Shown here piece by piece: positions 1 through 8,878 of a DNA stretch of 64,000 bases. Made by a program: the position numbers and the translations under genes. The notes under the pieces were generated by a model. It was not told the DNA's origin. It searched no databases and saw only the letters and a program-made list of their open reading frames with translations. Every line of letters starts with the position of its first letter. The stretch's first letter is position 1. Source of the DNA: a virus; IMG/VR virus record IMGVR_UViG_3300020187_000012, positions 61,504 through 125,503 of that record; one strand, given 5' to 3'.

Positions 1-1
1 G

Positions 2-181
2 AGGGGTAAATCTGTATTTATGTGGTCTAAATTTATGAAGGAAAATGGACTGAATATATATGTAGAGGACATAAAAGACTTGAATGATTTAGTTATGAAA
101 TGCTATGAACTTAAGTCACCAGCCCTAAAAAATATAGGCAATTATTTTACAAACTCTAAATTAGATGCTTTGTACATATGA
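2..181 (+). CDS. C-terminal end of an unidentified phage protein (5' end outside window)
   Basis: An open frame enters from the left edge and ends at TGA 179-181, leaving 59 residues without a start. Its stop overlaps the ATG of the next gene (ATGA), which suggests translational coupling. The visible part is polar with several hydrophobic helices' worth of Leu/Ile/Tyr and no motif I recognise. By T4 synteny (genes 32-59-33) it could be a helicase loader (gp59) end, but I see no diagnostic residues, so it stays unnamed. Confidence 0.55.
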   Translation, partial: RGKSVFMWSKFMKENGLNIYVEDIKDLNDLVMKCYELKSPALKNIGNYFTNSKLDALYI

Positions 182-390
182 TTGATTTTGAACTAATGAT
201 TGAAGAAGAATTTGATGAATTTTACCAAGAAAGTAAAAGACATAAAAATTTAAAGATGCTTATAGAATTTGAAGGACTTGATACACAATACAATAGCAAG
301 GAGTTTAAACTTGATAAGCCAAAAATGAAAAAGAAATTAACAGCTAATAAGTGGATTCCAAAATCCAACAATAAATCCCAATTGTTTTAA
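178..390 (+). CDS. Small acidic/basic protein with a possible clamp-binding tail
   Basis: A 70-residue protein, acidic in its first 20 residues and Lys-rich after residue 45, ending in the hydrophobic tail KSQLF. It overlaps the preceding stop (ATGA) and its TAA shares a base with the next ATG, so it sits in a tight operon with the UvsY-like and UvsW genes. T4 proteins that bind the sliding clamp (gp43, gp33, gp55) carry hydrophobic C-terminal peptides of this kind. A gp33-like late co-activator is a possible identity on size, tail and position, but the body shows no convincing similarity. Confidence 0.6.
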   Translation: MIDFELMIEEEFDEFYQESKRHKNLKMLIEFEGLDTQYNSKEFKLDKPKMKKKLTANKWIPKSNNKSQLF

Positions 391-815
391 TGTCAACTGA
401 AAATAAAGTTATAAAGATAGATACTTATTTAAACGAGCAACGTCAAGAGTGGACCCAAAAGATTCGTGAACTGGCTAAATGTTTTAAAGAGGTTGATATG
501 TTGAATCAGGCAATGGTAGAGATTCCGTCTTATAGGCAGATTATTATTGAGCAGATTGCACAACTTAACATTAAGATTAAACAACAGGAGGGTAAGCTGT
601 CAAAAACCTACAAAAACTCGTACATCAAGTATTTTGAGTACGATTATAAATTAACAGACAAACAAAAGGAATCATTTTTAAAAGCTGATATGTCAGACGA
701 TAATATGATTTTAGGTTTGTTGACTACGCAGATGGATTTTTTGCGTGAATCGGTAAAGACTCTGGATAATATGAGCTGGGCCGTTCGTAATAAGCTGCAA
801 TTACAGGGGCTGTAA
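390..815 (+). CDS. uvsY: UvsY-like recombination mediator
   Basis: A 141-residue, mostly helical, Gln/Lys-rich protein, close to T4 UvsY (137 aa). UvsY loads UvsX recombinase on gp32-coated single-stranded DNA. The second half has the expected pattern: a KYFEYDYK stretch, a conserved LKADMSDDNMI segment, then an amphipathic C-terminal helix with WAVRNK. It lies directly upstream of uvsW; T4 also groups these genes. It starts one base inside the preceding stop codon and has no Shine-Dalgarno sequence. The identity rests on length, helix pattern and neighbourhood rather than a catalytic motif. Confidence 0.6.
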   Translation: MSTENKVIKIDTYLNEQRQEWTQKIRELAKCFKEVDMLNQAMVEIPSYRQIIIEQIAQLNIKIKQQEGKLSKTYKNSYIKYFEYDYKLTDKQKESFLKADMSDDNMILGLLTTQMDFLRESVKTLDNMSWAVRNKLQLQGL

Positions 816-841
816 CGAAAATAAAAAAGTTTCATTTATGA

Positions 842-2356
842 ATGGAGCTAACGTTAACTGAAGATAATCAGTTTTTAAGAATCGATGTTGCCACTGAACT
901 AGAATTAGAACAGTTAAACATTTCGCTTACAAGAAGAATAGACGCATGGCGGTTCAATCCTTTGGTTAAAAAAGGGATATGGGACGGCTATGTTTCTTAT
1001 GTAAAAGATGATAAATGGATCCCTGCTGGTTTATGGCAAGAGGTCACGAAAGTCTGTAAACAATATAAATTCGATATAAAAATTCACGGTGTTACTAGGC
1101 TTTTTGATAAGAATATTTCAGCGGAGGGTTTTGAAGAATGGGCTAATGAGTTTTTTGAGGGGCATCCTGATGGTATTAAACCAAGGGACTATCAAATTGA
1201 AGCGGCTTATAATATTTTAAAGTTTAGGAGGTCGCTTTCTGAATTAGCAACATCTGCTGGTAAAACACTTATTTCATTTTTAACAGTTGCTTACATGCTT
1301 GAAAAAGAGAAGGCTAAGAAGATTCTATTTATTGTACCTAACGTATCACTTGTTGTTCAGGCGTCTGAGGACTTTAGTGAATACAATCATGAAAATAGAG
1401 TTAAGATTCTTATTCAACAAATATATTCTGGTCAAAAGATTAAAGAAAACCGTAATATTGTTATTGGTACATATCAATCACTTGTTAAAAAACCTAAAGA
1501 ATTCTTTGATGATTTTGAAGCTGTAATTGTTGATGAGACACATAAAGCTAAATCAAATTCAATTAAAACAATCTTACAGAAGTGTAGACATGCTACATAT
1601 AAATATGGGTTATCGGGTACAATACCTAAAGAAAATTCATTAGATAAGTTAACACTAATGTCACAGACTGGTCCTCTGATTACTGAGGTTAAAGCCGCAT
1701 TCCTTCAAAAGGAGGGTCACATTGCTGGTTGTAATGTTAATATTATTGAAATGGATTACGCACCTGAATCAGCTAAAGAAGCCTTTATGGAATTAGCGAC
1801 AAATAGGTATGAGTCAAAAGATGTTTTTCCATTAGAACAAAATTATGTTATTAACTCGCCGGGTAGATTAAACTTTGTTACTAAAGTTATTTCAAGAATA
1901 CCAAATAATTCATTGGTTCTATTTCACAGGATTGAACATGGTAAAAGACTTTATGAAGAATTAAGGCAGCGTTCAAATAAGCGTGTGTATTATGTTGACG
2001 GTGGTACAAATACAGATATCCGTGAAGAGTATAAAGCAAAAATGGAAGCCGGTGATGAGGTTGTTATCGTTGCATCATATGGTACTTTTTCAACCGGTAT
2101 TTCTATTAAAAAAATACATAACATTTTCTTTACAGAATCCTTCAAGTCTGAAGTGATAATTAGACAGTCAATTGGTAGGGGTTTAAGGCAACATGAATCT
2201 AAAGATTCTGTTAATATAATAGACTTTGTTGATGACCTTCGATTTGATGAATGGCATAACTATTTATATAGACATGGTGTTGCTAGAAAGAAGATATACA
2301 AGCAAGAAAAGTTCAGTTATAAAGTCAAAAAAGTTAAATTTGAAGGAGATATATAA
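842..2356 (+). CDS. uvsW: UvsW-type superfamily 2 ATP-dependent helicase
   Basis: A 504-residue SF2 helicase matching the length of T4 UvsW, which unwinds R-loops and branch-migrates recombination intermediates, so shifting replication from origin- to recombination-dependent initiation. Helicase motifs appear in order: Q-like PRDYQ near residue 118, Walker A SAGKT near 140, DETH (motif II) near 231, LSGT (motif III) near 258, and QSIGRGLRQ (motif VI) near 440. The first 100 residues resemble the small DNA-binding domain of UvsW. It follows the UvsY-like gene after 26 bases. Its last codons contain a late-type promoter motif that probably serves the next gene. Confidence 0.93.
   Translation: MELTLTEDNQFLRIDVATELELEQLNISLTRRIDAWRFNPLVKKGIWDGYVSYVKDDKWIPAGLWQEVTKVCKQYKFDIKIHGVTRLFDKNISAEGFEEWANEFFEGHPDGIKPRDYQIEAAYNILKFRRSLSELATSAGKTLISFLTVAYMLEKEKAKKILFIVPNVSLVVQASEDFSEYNHENRVKILIQQIYSGQKIKENRNIVIGTYQSLVKKPKEFFDDFEAVIVDETHKAKSNSIKTILQKCRHATYKYGLSGTIPKENSLDKLTLMSQTGPLITEVKAAFLQKEGHIAGCNVNIIEMDYAPESAKEAFMELATNRYESKDVFPLEQNYVINSPGRLNFVTKVISRIPNNSLVLFHRIEHGKRLYEELRQRSNKRVYYVDGGTNTDIREEYKAKMEAGDEVVIVASYGTFSTGISIKKIHNIFFTESFKSEVIIRQSIGRGLRQHESKDSVNIIDFVDDLRFDEWHNYLYRHGVARKKIYKQEKFSYKVKKVKFEGDI
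2348..2356 (+). promoter_or_regulatory. Late-type promoter GATATATAA
   Basis: The motif overlaps the stop codon of uvsW and lies 41 bases before the start of the internal-protein gene at 2398. It matches the recurrent GATATATA[A/C] element found before virion genes in this window, an analogue of the T4 late TATAAATA box read by gp55. Confidence 0.55.
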
Positions 2357-2397
2357 CAATAAGATATAATACTATCAAAATAAAACATTATAATATA

Positions 2398-4227
2398 ATG
2401 AAAAAGATTGAATCATTTAAAAGTTTTTCTCAATTACAAAATGAAATCAGAGAAGAGGCTAGATTAAAAGAAGTTGCATCTAAAAGAGACGCTACAGTTT
2501 CTGAGTTTAACGCTCTTTTACAAAAGTACAATGCGGCATCAGTTGCAGACTTAAACGAAGAAGATAGAGACGCATTCATGGCTGAACTTACCAAAGAAGG
2601 TAATGCTTTCGGTGCAGCAAGAGCGGAAGCTATTGCTAAAGGTGAAGAAGAGTTTAAGGTTGGCGACGAAGAAATGCCGGTTAAAAATGTAGATAAAGAA
2701 GACGAAGAAAACGCTGAAGAGTTTGTTAAAGAGTCAACATTTGAATCAATAGTTACTGAAGGCAAGCACGACGAGATGCTAGATAAAGTTGCAGATGCTG
2801 TAAAAAATGCATCAAACTTTATGAACGTTGGTATTGCACTTAAAGATGCAGGTATCAAGTACGATTTTTCAACAGGCATGATGCCAATCTATAGGTTGAA
2901 AAAATACCCTATCGCTATTGTAAACAAAAAGTATGTTGACAAAGGTGACAGAGAAGTTGGCGATATCGCGATCGGTGTAATGGAATCACTTACTAAATCG
3001 CTAATCACTGAAGCACTGGATGCACGTTCTCAAAAAGACGCGGTTAGAGGTTTAGCAGCTATTAATAAATTTATGACAGCTCACCCTGCATTTGCAAGTG
3101 GTAATGCAGTAGCTGACCAAACAATCGGTTGGTTATTAAAAGAGGCCCTTAAAGCCGCGATGATTGACGCTAACTTCCACAGAGAAGCTAATCAAGCTGC
3201 AAAAGCAATTAACTTTGCAAACTTTCAAGCACCAACTATCTTTGTTAAAGAAATGGGTGGTATGCCAATCCAGATTAGCAAGAAGCTGATGATGGAAAAA
3301 GTATATGAATTAGGTGCTGAAATCGCAAGAGGTGTTAAATACAATGGTTACGCTATTATTGAAGCTGTTGCACTTTACATGGAGTCTAGATTTAAAAAGA
3401 ATTCATCTGCATCAAATCTAAGAGATGCACTTATTAAATTTATGGGTGAAGCTGTAGAAGCTAATAATCTAGAGCAAAGAATCAATGAAGGTTCAGCGTT
3501 TAATTCGGCAAGACTAAAAGCTATTGCTGACGATAAAGATGAATTTGAATTTGATGGTAAAACTTATCCAGTAAAATCTGTTGATAAGGAAGATGAAGAA
3601 CTTGCTGATGATTTAGTAGGTGAAAGTAACAAAACTATAGATGCTAGTACATTCGGCGACGACAAATTACGTTATAATGATCAATTTAGAGGTGCTACTA
3701 GCCTTGCTAAAACATTAGCAAGTGAATTAGGATTTGATCCAAACAAACCTTGGACTGAAGGTATTGGTTTTGATGATAAATCAATGTATGCTATTGGTGA
3801 CAAAGAAGGAACTATTTCAAATAAAGCACTAACAGGTAAATATACATATGCTGATCTTTTAGCAATGGCTAAAGATTTTTTAGGAATCAATGAATCAGAA
3901 GATAAAGAAGATGCTGATGATGTAGTCGATGAGGCTAGATACGATGATATAAAACTTAAAGAATTTGCAGAATTTATCAAAAAAGCTGAAGGTAAAAGGG
4001 TTATGCTAACAACAACTGAATTTGATGGTACATCTAAGGTTGAGGGTAGGCTTCAAAAAAGTTCATCAGGTTATCATAAAATTGATTACATGAGCTTTGA
4101 TTTTAAAGATGAAATGAATACTATCAAAAAGGGTGACGGCATGATTATGGGTGTTAGGTCTGGTGAATTCCTTAAGTACAATATCGGTGGTAAAAACGGT
4201 TCTCAATTTTTAATCGAGGTACTATAA
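2398..4227 (+). CDS. Large virion-internal protein, probable prohead-protease substrate
   Basis: A 609-residue acidic protein of no known enzymatic family. It contains several sites of the T4 gp21 protease type (hydrophobic-x-Glu then Ala/Gly): after E121 (IVTE|G), E205 (LITE|A), E364 (INE|G) and E512 (VVDE|A). An acidic module is present twice, near residues 67-112 and 364-411, with shared AF..AR..AIA, then (M/Y)PVK.VDKEDEE. This kind of module occurs in small capsid-packed proteins of other marine T4-like phages, as I recall. It opens the block of internal proteins and has a late promoter upstream. I infer it is packaged in the head and cut into segments; it could also be a core protein. 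Confidence 0.6.
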   Translation: MKKIESFKSFSQLQNEIREEARLKEVASKRDATVSEFNALLQKYNAASVADLNEEDRDAFMAELTKEGNAFGAARAEAIAKGEEEFKVGDEEMPVKNVDKEDEENAEEFVKESTFESIVTEGKHDEMLDKVADAVKNASNFMNVGIALKDAGIKYDFSTGMMPIYRLKKYPIAIVNKKYVDKGDREVGDIAIGVMESLTKSLITEALDARSQKDAVRGLAAINKFMTAHPAFASGNAVADQTIGWLLKEALKAAMIDANFHREANQAAKAINFANFQAPTIFVKEMGGMPIQISKKLMMEKVYELGAEIARGVKYNGYAIIEAVALYMESRFKKNSSASNLRDALIKFMGEAVEANNLEQRINEGSAFNSARLKAIADDKDEFEFDGKTYPVKSVDKEDEELADDLVGESNKTIDASTFGDDKLRYNDQFRGATSLAKTLASELGFDPNKPWTEGIGFDDKSMYAIGDKEGTISNKALTGKYTYADLLAMAKDFLGINESEDKEDADDVVDEARYDDIKLKEFAEFIKKAEGKRVMLTTTEFDGTSKVEGRLQKSSSGYHKIDYMSFDFKDEMNTIKKGDGMIMGVRSGEFLKYNIGGKNGSQFLIEVL

Positions 4228-4262
4228 AAAAGTTTTAAAAAAGTTTGACATATATTTTTTTA

Positions 4263-4284
4263 TGTCATTCTTTTTTTGTATATT
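4263..4284 (+). promoter_or_regulatory. Class III promoter-like motif TGTC-N12-TATATT
   Basis: TGTC at 4263-4266 and TATATT at 4279-4284, separated by exactly 12 bases and embedded in T-rich sequence, end seven bases before the start at 4291. The same element with the same spacing precedes RNase H (41880) and the gene at 61002. Function is inferred from recurrence and position. Confidence 0.4.
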
Positions 4285-4290
4285 TACAGT

Positions 4291-4593
4291 ATGAAACATA
4301 TAAAGCTATTTGAAGCCTTCTTATCTGAAGGTGTATTTAACACATATAATGAACTTGTAGGATACGAGTACAGGGAGTTTGTAGACGCTTTTAAGAAGCT
4401 TGACAAAGATAATGTAGTTACATACGATAAGAAAGAAGATGTTGAGTACGGTCATAAGAAAGGCTCTAAGGAAGCACTTTGGAAGTACTTTAAAGATGCT
4501 GGTAAAATCTACCATTCAGAAAAAGACAAAGATGTATTAGGTTTGATTAACGCATTTGATATGGTTAAAAGAAACCACCCTTGGTCAAAATAA
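4291..4593 (+). CDS. Small internal protein with capsid-targeting-like N-terminus
   Basis: A 100-residue protein. I take ATG 4291 as start, because an ATG 15 bases upstream (4276) lies within the promoter-like element, and because it places the peptide MKHIKLFEAFLSE at the N-terminus. That peptide resembles the T4 capsid-targeting sequence of internal proteins (MKTYQEFIAEA), with a gp21-type cut expected after Glu (LSE|G). The remainder is small, charged and Lys-rich, with no recognised domain. Its neighbours carry the same leader, so packaging in the head and ejection with DNA is the likely role. Confidence 0.6.
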   Translation: MKHIKLFEAFLSEGVFNTYNELVGYEYREFVDAFKKLDKDNVVTYDKKEDVEYGHKKGSKEALWKYFKDAGKIYHSEKDKDVLGLINAFDMVKRNHPWSK

Positions 4594-4605
4594 TAAATTA
4601 ACGAA

Positions 4606-5460
4606 ATGAAAAAAGTAAGATTATTTGAAAGCTTCATTGGTGAAGCATCTCGTGGTAAAATCCACAAGGCAGTTAAAGCTGGTGATTATCCAGCAACTAT
4701 TGTTGTTATCGAAGATGGTGATGTAGTTCACCAAGAAACTGTTAATACACCTGAAGCTGTACCTGCATCATTTAATGTTCTTCAAAAAGAATATCCAAAG
4801 GCTAAACTTCACGTTGAAGATAAAGGTGGTCAAACACTTTTTGTTGAAGGTCTAGAAGTTAATGAATCGTATTCCCTACAACATGGCGGCGGTGAATTCA
4901 AGCAAATGGACAGAAGAGTGAACGATGCTGATAAAATTGGAGTAGGAAATGCACTTGCTAAAATATGGAACTCTTTAGGTGTTGCAGATGGTGATTTTGA
5001 CCATGAACAAGCTTGGGCATATGTAGTTTCTTTTATGGACGGTTCTTCTAAATTTCGTAGATTGCTAGAATCATTTAATTCAACTGACGATTCTGAAGTT
5101 AATGAATCTAATATAATGAACTCTTACTATTTTACTAGCCCTGCTGAATTCGGTCAATTCTCATCAGACGCTCCGGCTAAAGATGAAACTAAATATTTAG
5201 TGATGGCTACGAACAAAGCAGACTTTAATGGTCAAACTATTAGATTAGAAGGAGCTATTAGAATGGGGTCTTCAACTAGTAAAAGTATTATTGGTGTTTA
5301 TGATGATGAGCAGTCTGCAAGAGACGCTTATAAAGCTGCAATGAAAAAACCAGAAGGAACTATGGTTTCTTTTACAATGGGAACAGTTGTTGGTGAAACT
5401 AAATTCAGATCTCAATATACTGAAATCGAAGGGTATTTAGCAAAAGTTAAAGTAAAATAA
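4606..5460 (+). CDS. Internal protein with capsid-targeting-like N-terminus
   Basis: A 284-residue protein starting MKKVRLFESFIGEAS, a capsid-targeting-like leader with an expected prohead protease cut FIGE|A. Further sites of the same kind occur inside (LEVNE|S near residue 87 and SEVNE|S near 167), dividing the chain into about three segments. No catalytic motif is visible. It starts 12 bases after the previous gene and is followed by the ligase gene after one base, so it belongs to the same transcript. Confidence 0.6.
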   Translation: MKKVRLFESFIGEASRGKIHKAVKAGDYPATIVVIEDGDVVHQETVNTPEAVPASFNVLQKEYPKAKLHVEDKGGQTLFVEGLEVNESYSLQHGGGEFKQMDRRVNDADKIGVGNALAKIWNSLGVADGDFDHEQAWAYVVSFMDGSSKFRRLLESFNSTDDSEVNESNIMNSYYFTSPAEFGQFSSDAPAKDETKYLVMATNKADFNGQTIRLEGAIRMGSSTSKSIIGVYDDEQSARDAYKAAMKKPEGTMVSFTMGTVVGETKFRSQYTEIEGYLAKVKVK

Positions 5461-5461
5461 C

Positions 5462-6748
5462 ATGAAACTACTCCATACATATAAAGAGTTCTTATTTGAA
5501 AAGACACAAAACCTATTTGAAGGTGAACTTATTATGGAAGGTGGCGCAGCAGGTCATATGATGCACCCATTTGATGATAAGGAACTTACATTTGATGACT
5601 TTAGAAAGTTTATCGAAGCAGGGCTTCAAGGTGAAATGACTTTTGATGAAGAGCCAACGGAAAAGACTGACGGTCAAAATGTATTTGCTACAGTTAAGAA
5701 TGGCGAAGTTCTTTTTGCTAGAAATAAAGGACAGTTAATGGCACCTTTAAGTTTAGCTGGTATTACTAAGATGTTCAAGGACCATGGTTCTGAACTAGTT
5801 AGAGATACATTTACATTTGCAGCTAGAGACTTAACATCTTCATTATCAAAGTTAAGTGCTGATGATCAAATGAAGTACTTTAACGACGGTAAAAACTTTA
5901 TGAATATGGAGCTTATCTATTCACAAAACCCTAACGTTATTAATTACGATAGAGACGTTATTCAATTCCACGGTATTAAAGAAACTGATGGTGAAGGTAA
6001 CATTACAGGTGATATGGGTGCAAGGTCGGCTAAAGACATTGCAAAGTTACTAGACGCTGTTAATGCAAGAATGGGTAAAGTATTTAATATTATACCACCG
6101 CAAGTACTTAAGCTACAGAAAGATGTAGACTTTGAAGCTAAGAAGCCTTATTTTATGAAGAAGGTTGATGCACTTCAAAAGAAGTACAAGCTAGCTGGTC
6201 ATGATGAAGTTTCAAGATACCACGAAATGTGGTGGAGAGAAGAGATTGAAAAAACATTCTCGGGATTAACACAAGATGTTATAGAAGGTCTGCTACAAAG
6301 ATGGGCATATGACAACAAATCAGCGCTACCATTTACTAAATTAAAAAAGTCAATAGATGCAAAGCAAATGCAGGCTATTAAAGACTACGATAAAATTTCA
6401 GGTGCTAAGTATAAAGAAAACATTAGACCGTTTGAAGACCTATTCTTAGAATTAGGTTCTGTTATATTAAAGAATGCTTCTAACTTTGTTGCTGCTTCTC
6501 CAGATGCTGAAATGCAAAGACTACATAAGCAGATTAGAACTGAAGCTGATAAAATCAGAAAAGGTGATAATGTTGTACAGATTGAAAAGGTAGAAGCTGA
6601 GCTAGAGCGTTTAAATAGAATCGGTGGTGTTGAGTCAATCATACCGACTGAAGGTTTAGTGTTCAAGTATAATGGTAAAATATATAAACTAACGGGTACT
6701 TTTGCTGCAATTAATCAGCTAATGGGTATCATTAAATATGGTAGATAA
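5462..6748 (+). CDS. ATP-dependent ligase-fold nucleotidyltransferase with capsid-targeting-like leader
   Basis: A 428-residue protein of the covalent nucleotidyltransferase superfamily (DNA/RNA ligases, capping enzymes). Motif I is EKTDGQN with the expected nucleotidyl-lysine K68. FMNMELIY near 150 fits motif III, and EGLVFK followed by YKL near 397-410 fits motifs IV and V at the extreme C-terminus. There is no separate OB domain, so an RNA-ligase-like enzyme is more likely than a full DNA ligase. The N-terminus MKLLHTYKEFLFEK resembles the T4 capsid-targeting peptide, and LIME|G at residue 26 is a possible prohead protease site. It is flanked by internal-protein genes, which suggests the enzyme is carried in the virion. 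Confidence 0.75.
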   Translation: MKLLHTYKEFLFEKTQNLFEGELIMEGGAAGHMMHPFDDKELTFDDFRKFIEAGLQGEMTFDEEPTEKTDGQNVFATVKNGEVLFARNKGQLMAPLSLAGITKMFKDHGSELVRDTFTFAARDLTSSLSKLSADDQMKYFNDGKNFMNMELIYSQNPNVINYDRDVIQFHGIKETDGEGNITGDMGARSAKDIAKLLDAVNARMGKVFNIIPPQVLKLQKDVDFEAKKPYFMKKVDALQKKYKLAGHDEVSRYHEMWWREEIEKTFSGLTQDVIEGLLQRWAYDNKSALPFTKLKKSIDAKQMQAIKDYDKISGAKYKENIRPFEDLFLELGSVILKNASNFVAASPDAEMQRLHKQIRTEADKIRKGDNVVQIEKVEAELERLNRIGGVESIIPTEGLVFKYNGKIYKLTGTFAAINQLMGIIKYGR

Positions 6749-6750
6749 TT

Positions 6751-7014
6751 ATGAAACACATTAAACTTTACGAACAATTCTTAAATGAATCAAGCATATC
6801 TAAAGATGGCTATGCTTTGAACCGCTTAGCAGATGATCAAGTAGGCGGTGTTCCAGCTACAGAGTTTCAAGAAGAACATAATTTAGATTTAGATGCCCTT
6901 AAAAGAGCAATTACACATACTAAAGAAATTACTAGGTATGAGTTAAGAGACATTATTAAAGGAACAGCCCCTAAATCAAAAATTAAAAAGTTCTTAAAAG
7001 AATTTTCAAAATAA
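6751..7014 (+). CDS. Small internal protein with capsid-targeting-like N-terminus
   Basis: An 87-residue protein beginning MKHIKLYEQFLNESS, again with the leader shared by the block and a predicted cut FLNE|S. The rest is helical and charged with a Lys-rich C-terminus. It lies two bases after the ligase gene and five bases before the fused ligase-NMNAT gene. No domain is recognised. Confidence 0.6.
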   Translation: MKHIKLYEQFLNESSISKDGYALNRLADDQVGGVPATEFQEEHNLDLDALKRAITHTKEITRYELRDIIKGTAPKSKIKKFLKEFSK

Positions 7015-7019
7015 ATAAT

Positions 7020-8858
7020 ATGGCACTTCAAAAGTTAAGAGATTATTTTAAAGAAACACCAAGAGAACAGTTTATGCAACTATTAAACCAAAAGGTTCAT
7101 GTTGTAGAAAAACTAGCGGCTTCAGCATTTCATGTAAAGTCTGGTGATTTAAACAATAATTATTATAAATCAGGACAAACTCAACCTATTGATATTATTG
7201 ATAGAACGATTGTAGGTTTTTACGAACCTGCAATTTTGCATTTTAAAGGTTTGTCTAATGAAATTAAAGAAGAGATGCCAAAAGATTGGAAGTTTGGTTT
7301 TGATTATTTAATTGATGGTGAAACACCCAACTTTGAATATTCGCTACTTCCAAAAAACAATTTAGTGCTTACACATATTCAAGTGCTAAATCCACTAACA
7401 GAAAATGTTAAGAAAGTTATTAGAGATACTAAAGTACTTAATAAGTGGGCTGATAAACTAGAGGTTCAAAGACCCCCAATTGTATTTGAAGGTCAATTAA
7501 GATTTGATCAAAAAGAATCTTTAATTAAACTTCTTGAAATGACAGACCGCGAATTTACAACAACATATGAGTCTCGTTCATTTACAAAAGATTTATTTAA
7601 CATATTTGATAAAAACGTTAGAAACTCAACACTTCAAGAAGGTTTAGATACCGATATTGACGGTCTTATAATTTCTTTTGTAGATGGTAAAAAAATGACG
7701 CCATTTAAAATTGAAGATTTTAGAAGAGTTAATGAATCAAATACAGAAAGAAAGTCATCTGATATTTACCAGATTACAATTGTTGATTTAATTGAGTATT
7801 TATCAAATTATGATTTTAAAAAGCACAGTTTAATTAAAGAGAAAAAAGACCTTAGATTTTTAGAGCTTATGTCTGAAGTATTTAATTCTTATATTAAAGA
7901 ACACGCTACTAAATTTATTGGGGTTAACTTTGAAACTGCTGATTTTGCAAAAAAAGATGCGTTTAAGTTAAATACTGAATTTATTGAAAATCAACAAACT
8001 CTTAAACTTATCGATAATAAAATTTTAAGTGAACTTTTTAAAATTACATTAAGCTCATTTAGAAGAGAAAGAACAAAAACTACAGATATTTTATCTGAAG
8101 ATATGGTTAATCAAATGAATGAGATTGTTAAATCTATTGACGACCACGTATCTGCAAAAATAGAAGAAGGTGATGTGTTAGATTTTAATACTTATAAAAA
8201 GATGGATACAATTAATTCATCAATGAATGAAGCACTTAAAGTAGATTATCCAGAACATGGTAATAAACTTGTTAATATGTTTGTTGGTAGATTTCAACCG
8301 TTTACATTAGGTCATGCTAAAGTTGTTAAAGCAATTCATCAACAAAACGGATATCCGGTTGTAATACTATTAGTTAAGGCTAAGAAGAAAAAGAAGGAAG
8401 ATGCATTTAAGCGCCCTTACGATGAGGACACACAAATGGAAATGCTTAATAAACTTAAGAAAGAACTTCCAATTGAAGATGTATTTATTATACCAACAGG
8501 TGGTATTGATACAATGTTCAATGCAATGAGACCTAAGTATGAACCAGTTTTATGGGGAACGGGTAGTGATAGAATGAAAACATATGGATTCCAGGTTAAT
8601 AAAGAACCTTATAGAGAAGATTTAGGCGTTAGAGATGACTTTAAACTTTTTGAAATTCCAAGAACTGGTAATAATATTTCAGCTACTCAAGTTAGGAATG
8701 CCATGTTAGACGGTGACGTGAAACTATTTAAAAAATTAACGCCAAAGGGTATTCATGGAATGTATGACGAATTAAAGTCTAGACTTGAAGCTTCTATGGC
8801 AGTTGCTGAGAATGTTGAAACTATTTTAACATTTGAACAGTTTATTTCTAATATATAA
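7020..8858 (+). CDS. Fusion of RNA-ligase-like domain and NMN adenylyltransferase
   Basis: A 612-residue two-domain enzyme. Residues about 1-240 look like a ligase-fold nucleotidyltransferase: EKLAASAF with K31 as likely nucleotidyl lysine (compare EKIHGTNF of T4 Rnl2), FGFDYLID as motif III, and DGLIISF with TPFKIED as motifs IV-V. Residues about 415-600 are a nucleotidylyltransferase of the NadM/NadR type: GRFQPFTLGH near 422-432 (HxGH-like site) and ISATQVR near 553-559. NMN adenylyltransferases make NAD from NMN and ATP; a phage example is NatV of KVP40. The C-terminus ends FEQFISNI, close to the leader peptide seen at the N-termini of the neighbours. A role in restoring NAD or repairing RNA early after ejection is inference. 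Confidence 0.8.
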   Translation: MALQKLRDYFKETPREQFMQLLNQKVHVVEKLAASAFHVKSGDLNNNYYKSGQTQPIDIIDRTIVGFYEPAILHFKGLSNEIKEEMPKDWKFGFDYLIDGETPNFEYSLLPKNNLVLTHIQVLNPLTENVKKVIRDTKVLNKWADKLEVQRPPIVFEGQLRFDQKESLIKLLEMTDREFTTTYESRSFTKDLFNIFDKNVRNSTLQEGLDTDIDGLIISFVDGKKMTPFKIEDFRRVNESNTERKSSDIYQITIVDLIEYLSNYDFKKHSLIKEKKDLRFLELMSEVFNSYIKEHATKFIGVNFETADFAKKDAFKLNTEFIENQQTLKLIDNKILSELFKITLSSFRRERTKTTDILSEDMVNQMNEIVKSIDDHVSAKIEEGDVLDFNTYKKMDTINSSMNEALKVDYPEHGNKLVNMFVGRFQPFTLGHAKVVKAIHQQNGYPVVILLVKAKKKKKEDAFKRPYDEDTQMEMLNKLKKELPIEDVFIIPTGGIDTMFNAMRPKYEPVLWGTGSDRMKTYGFQVNKEPYREDLGVRDDFKLFEIPRTGNNISATQVRNAMLDGDVKLFKKLTPKGIHGMYDELKSRLEASMAVAENVETILTFEQFISNI

Positions 8859-8878
8859 TAAAATACAATTATAGCAAA

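Noticed and set aside
1287-1526. Plus-strand frame inside uvsW
   Set aside because: Fully contained within the helicase gene in another frame; basic, Leu-rich composition typical of a frame-shifted read.
2430-2879. Minus-strand reading frame inside the first internal-protein gene
   Set aside because: Ser-rich shadow of an acidic coding sequence; the plus-strand frame has clear motifs and a late-type promoter.
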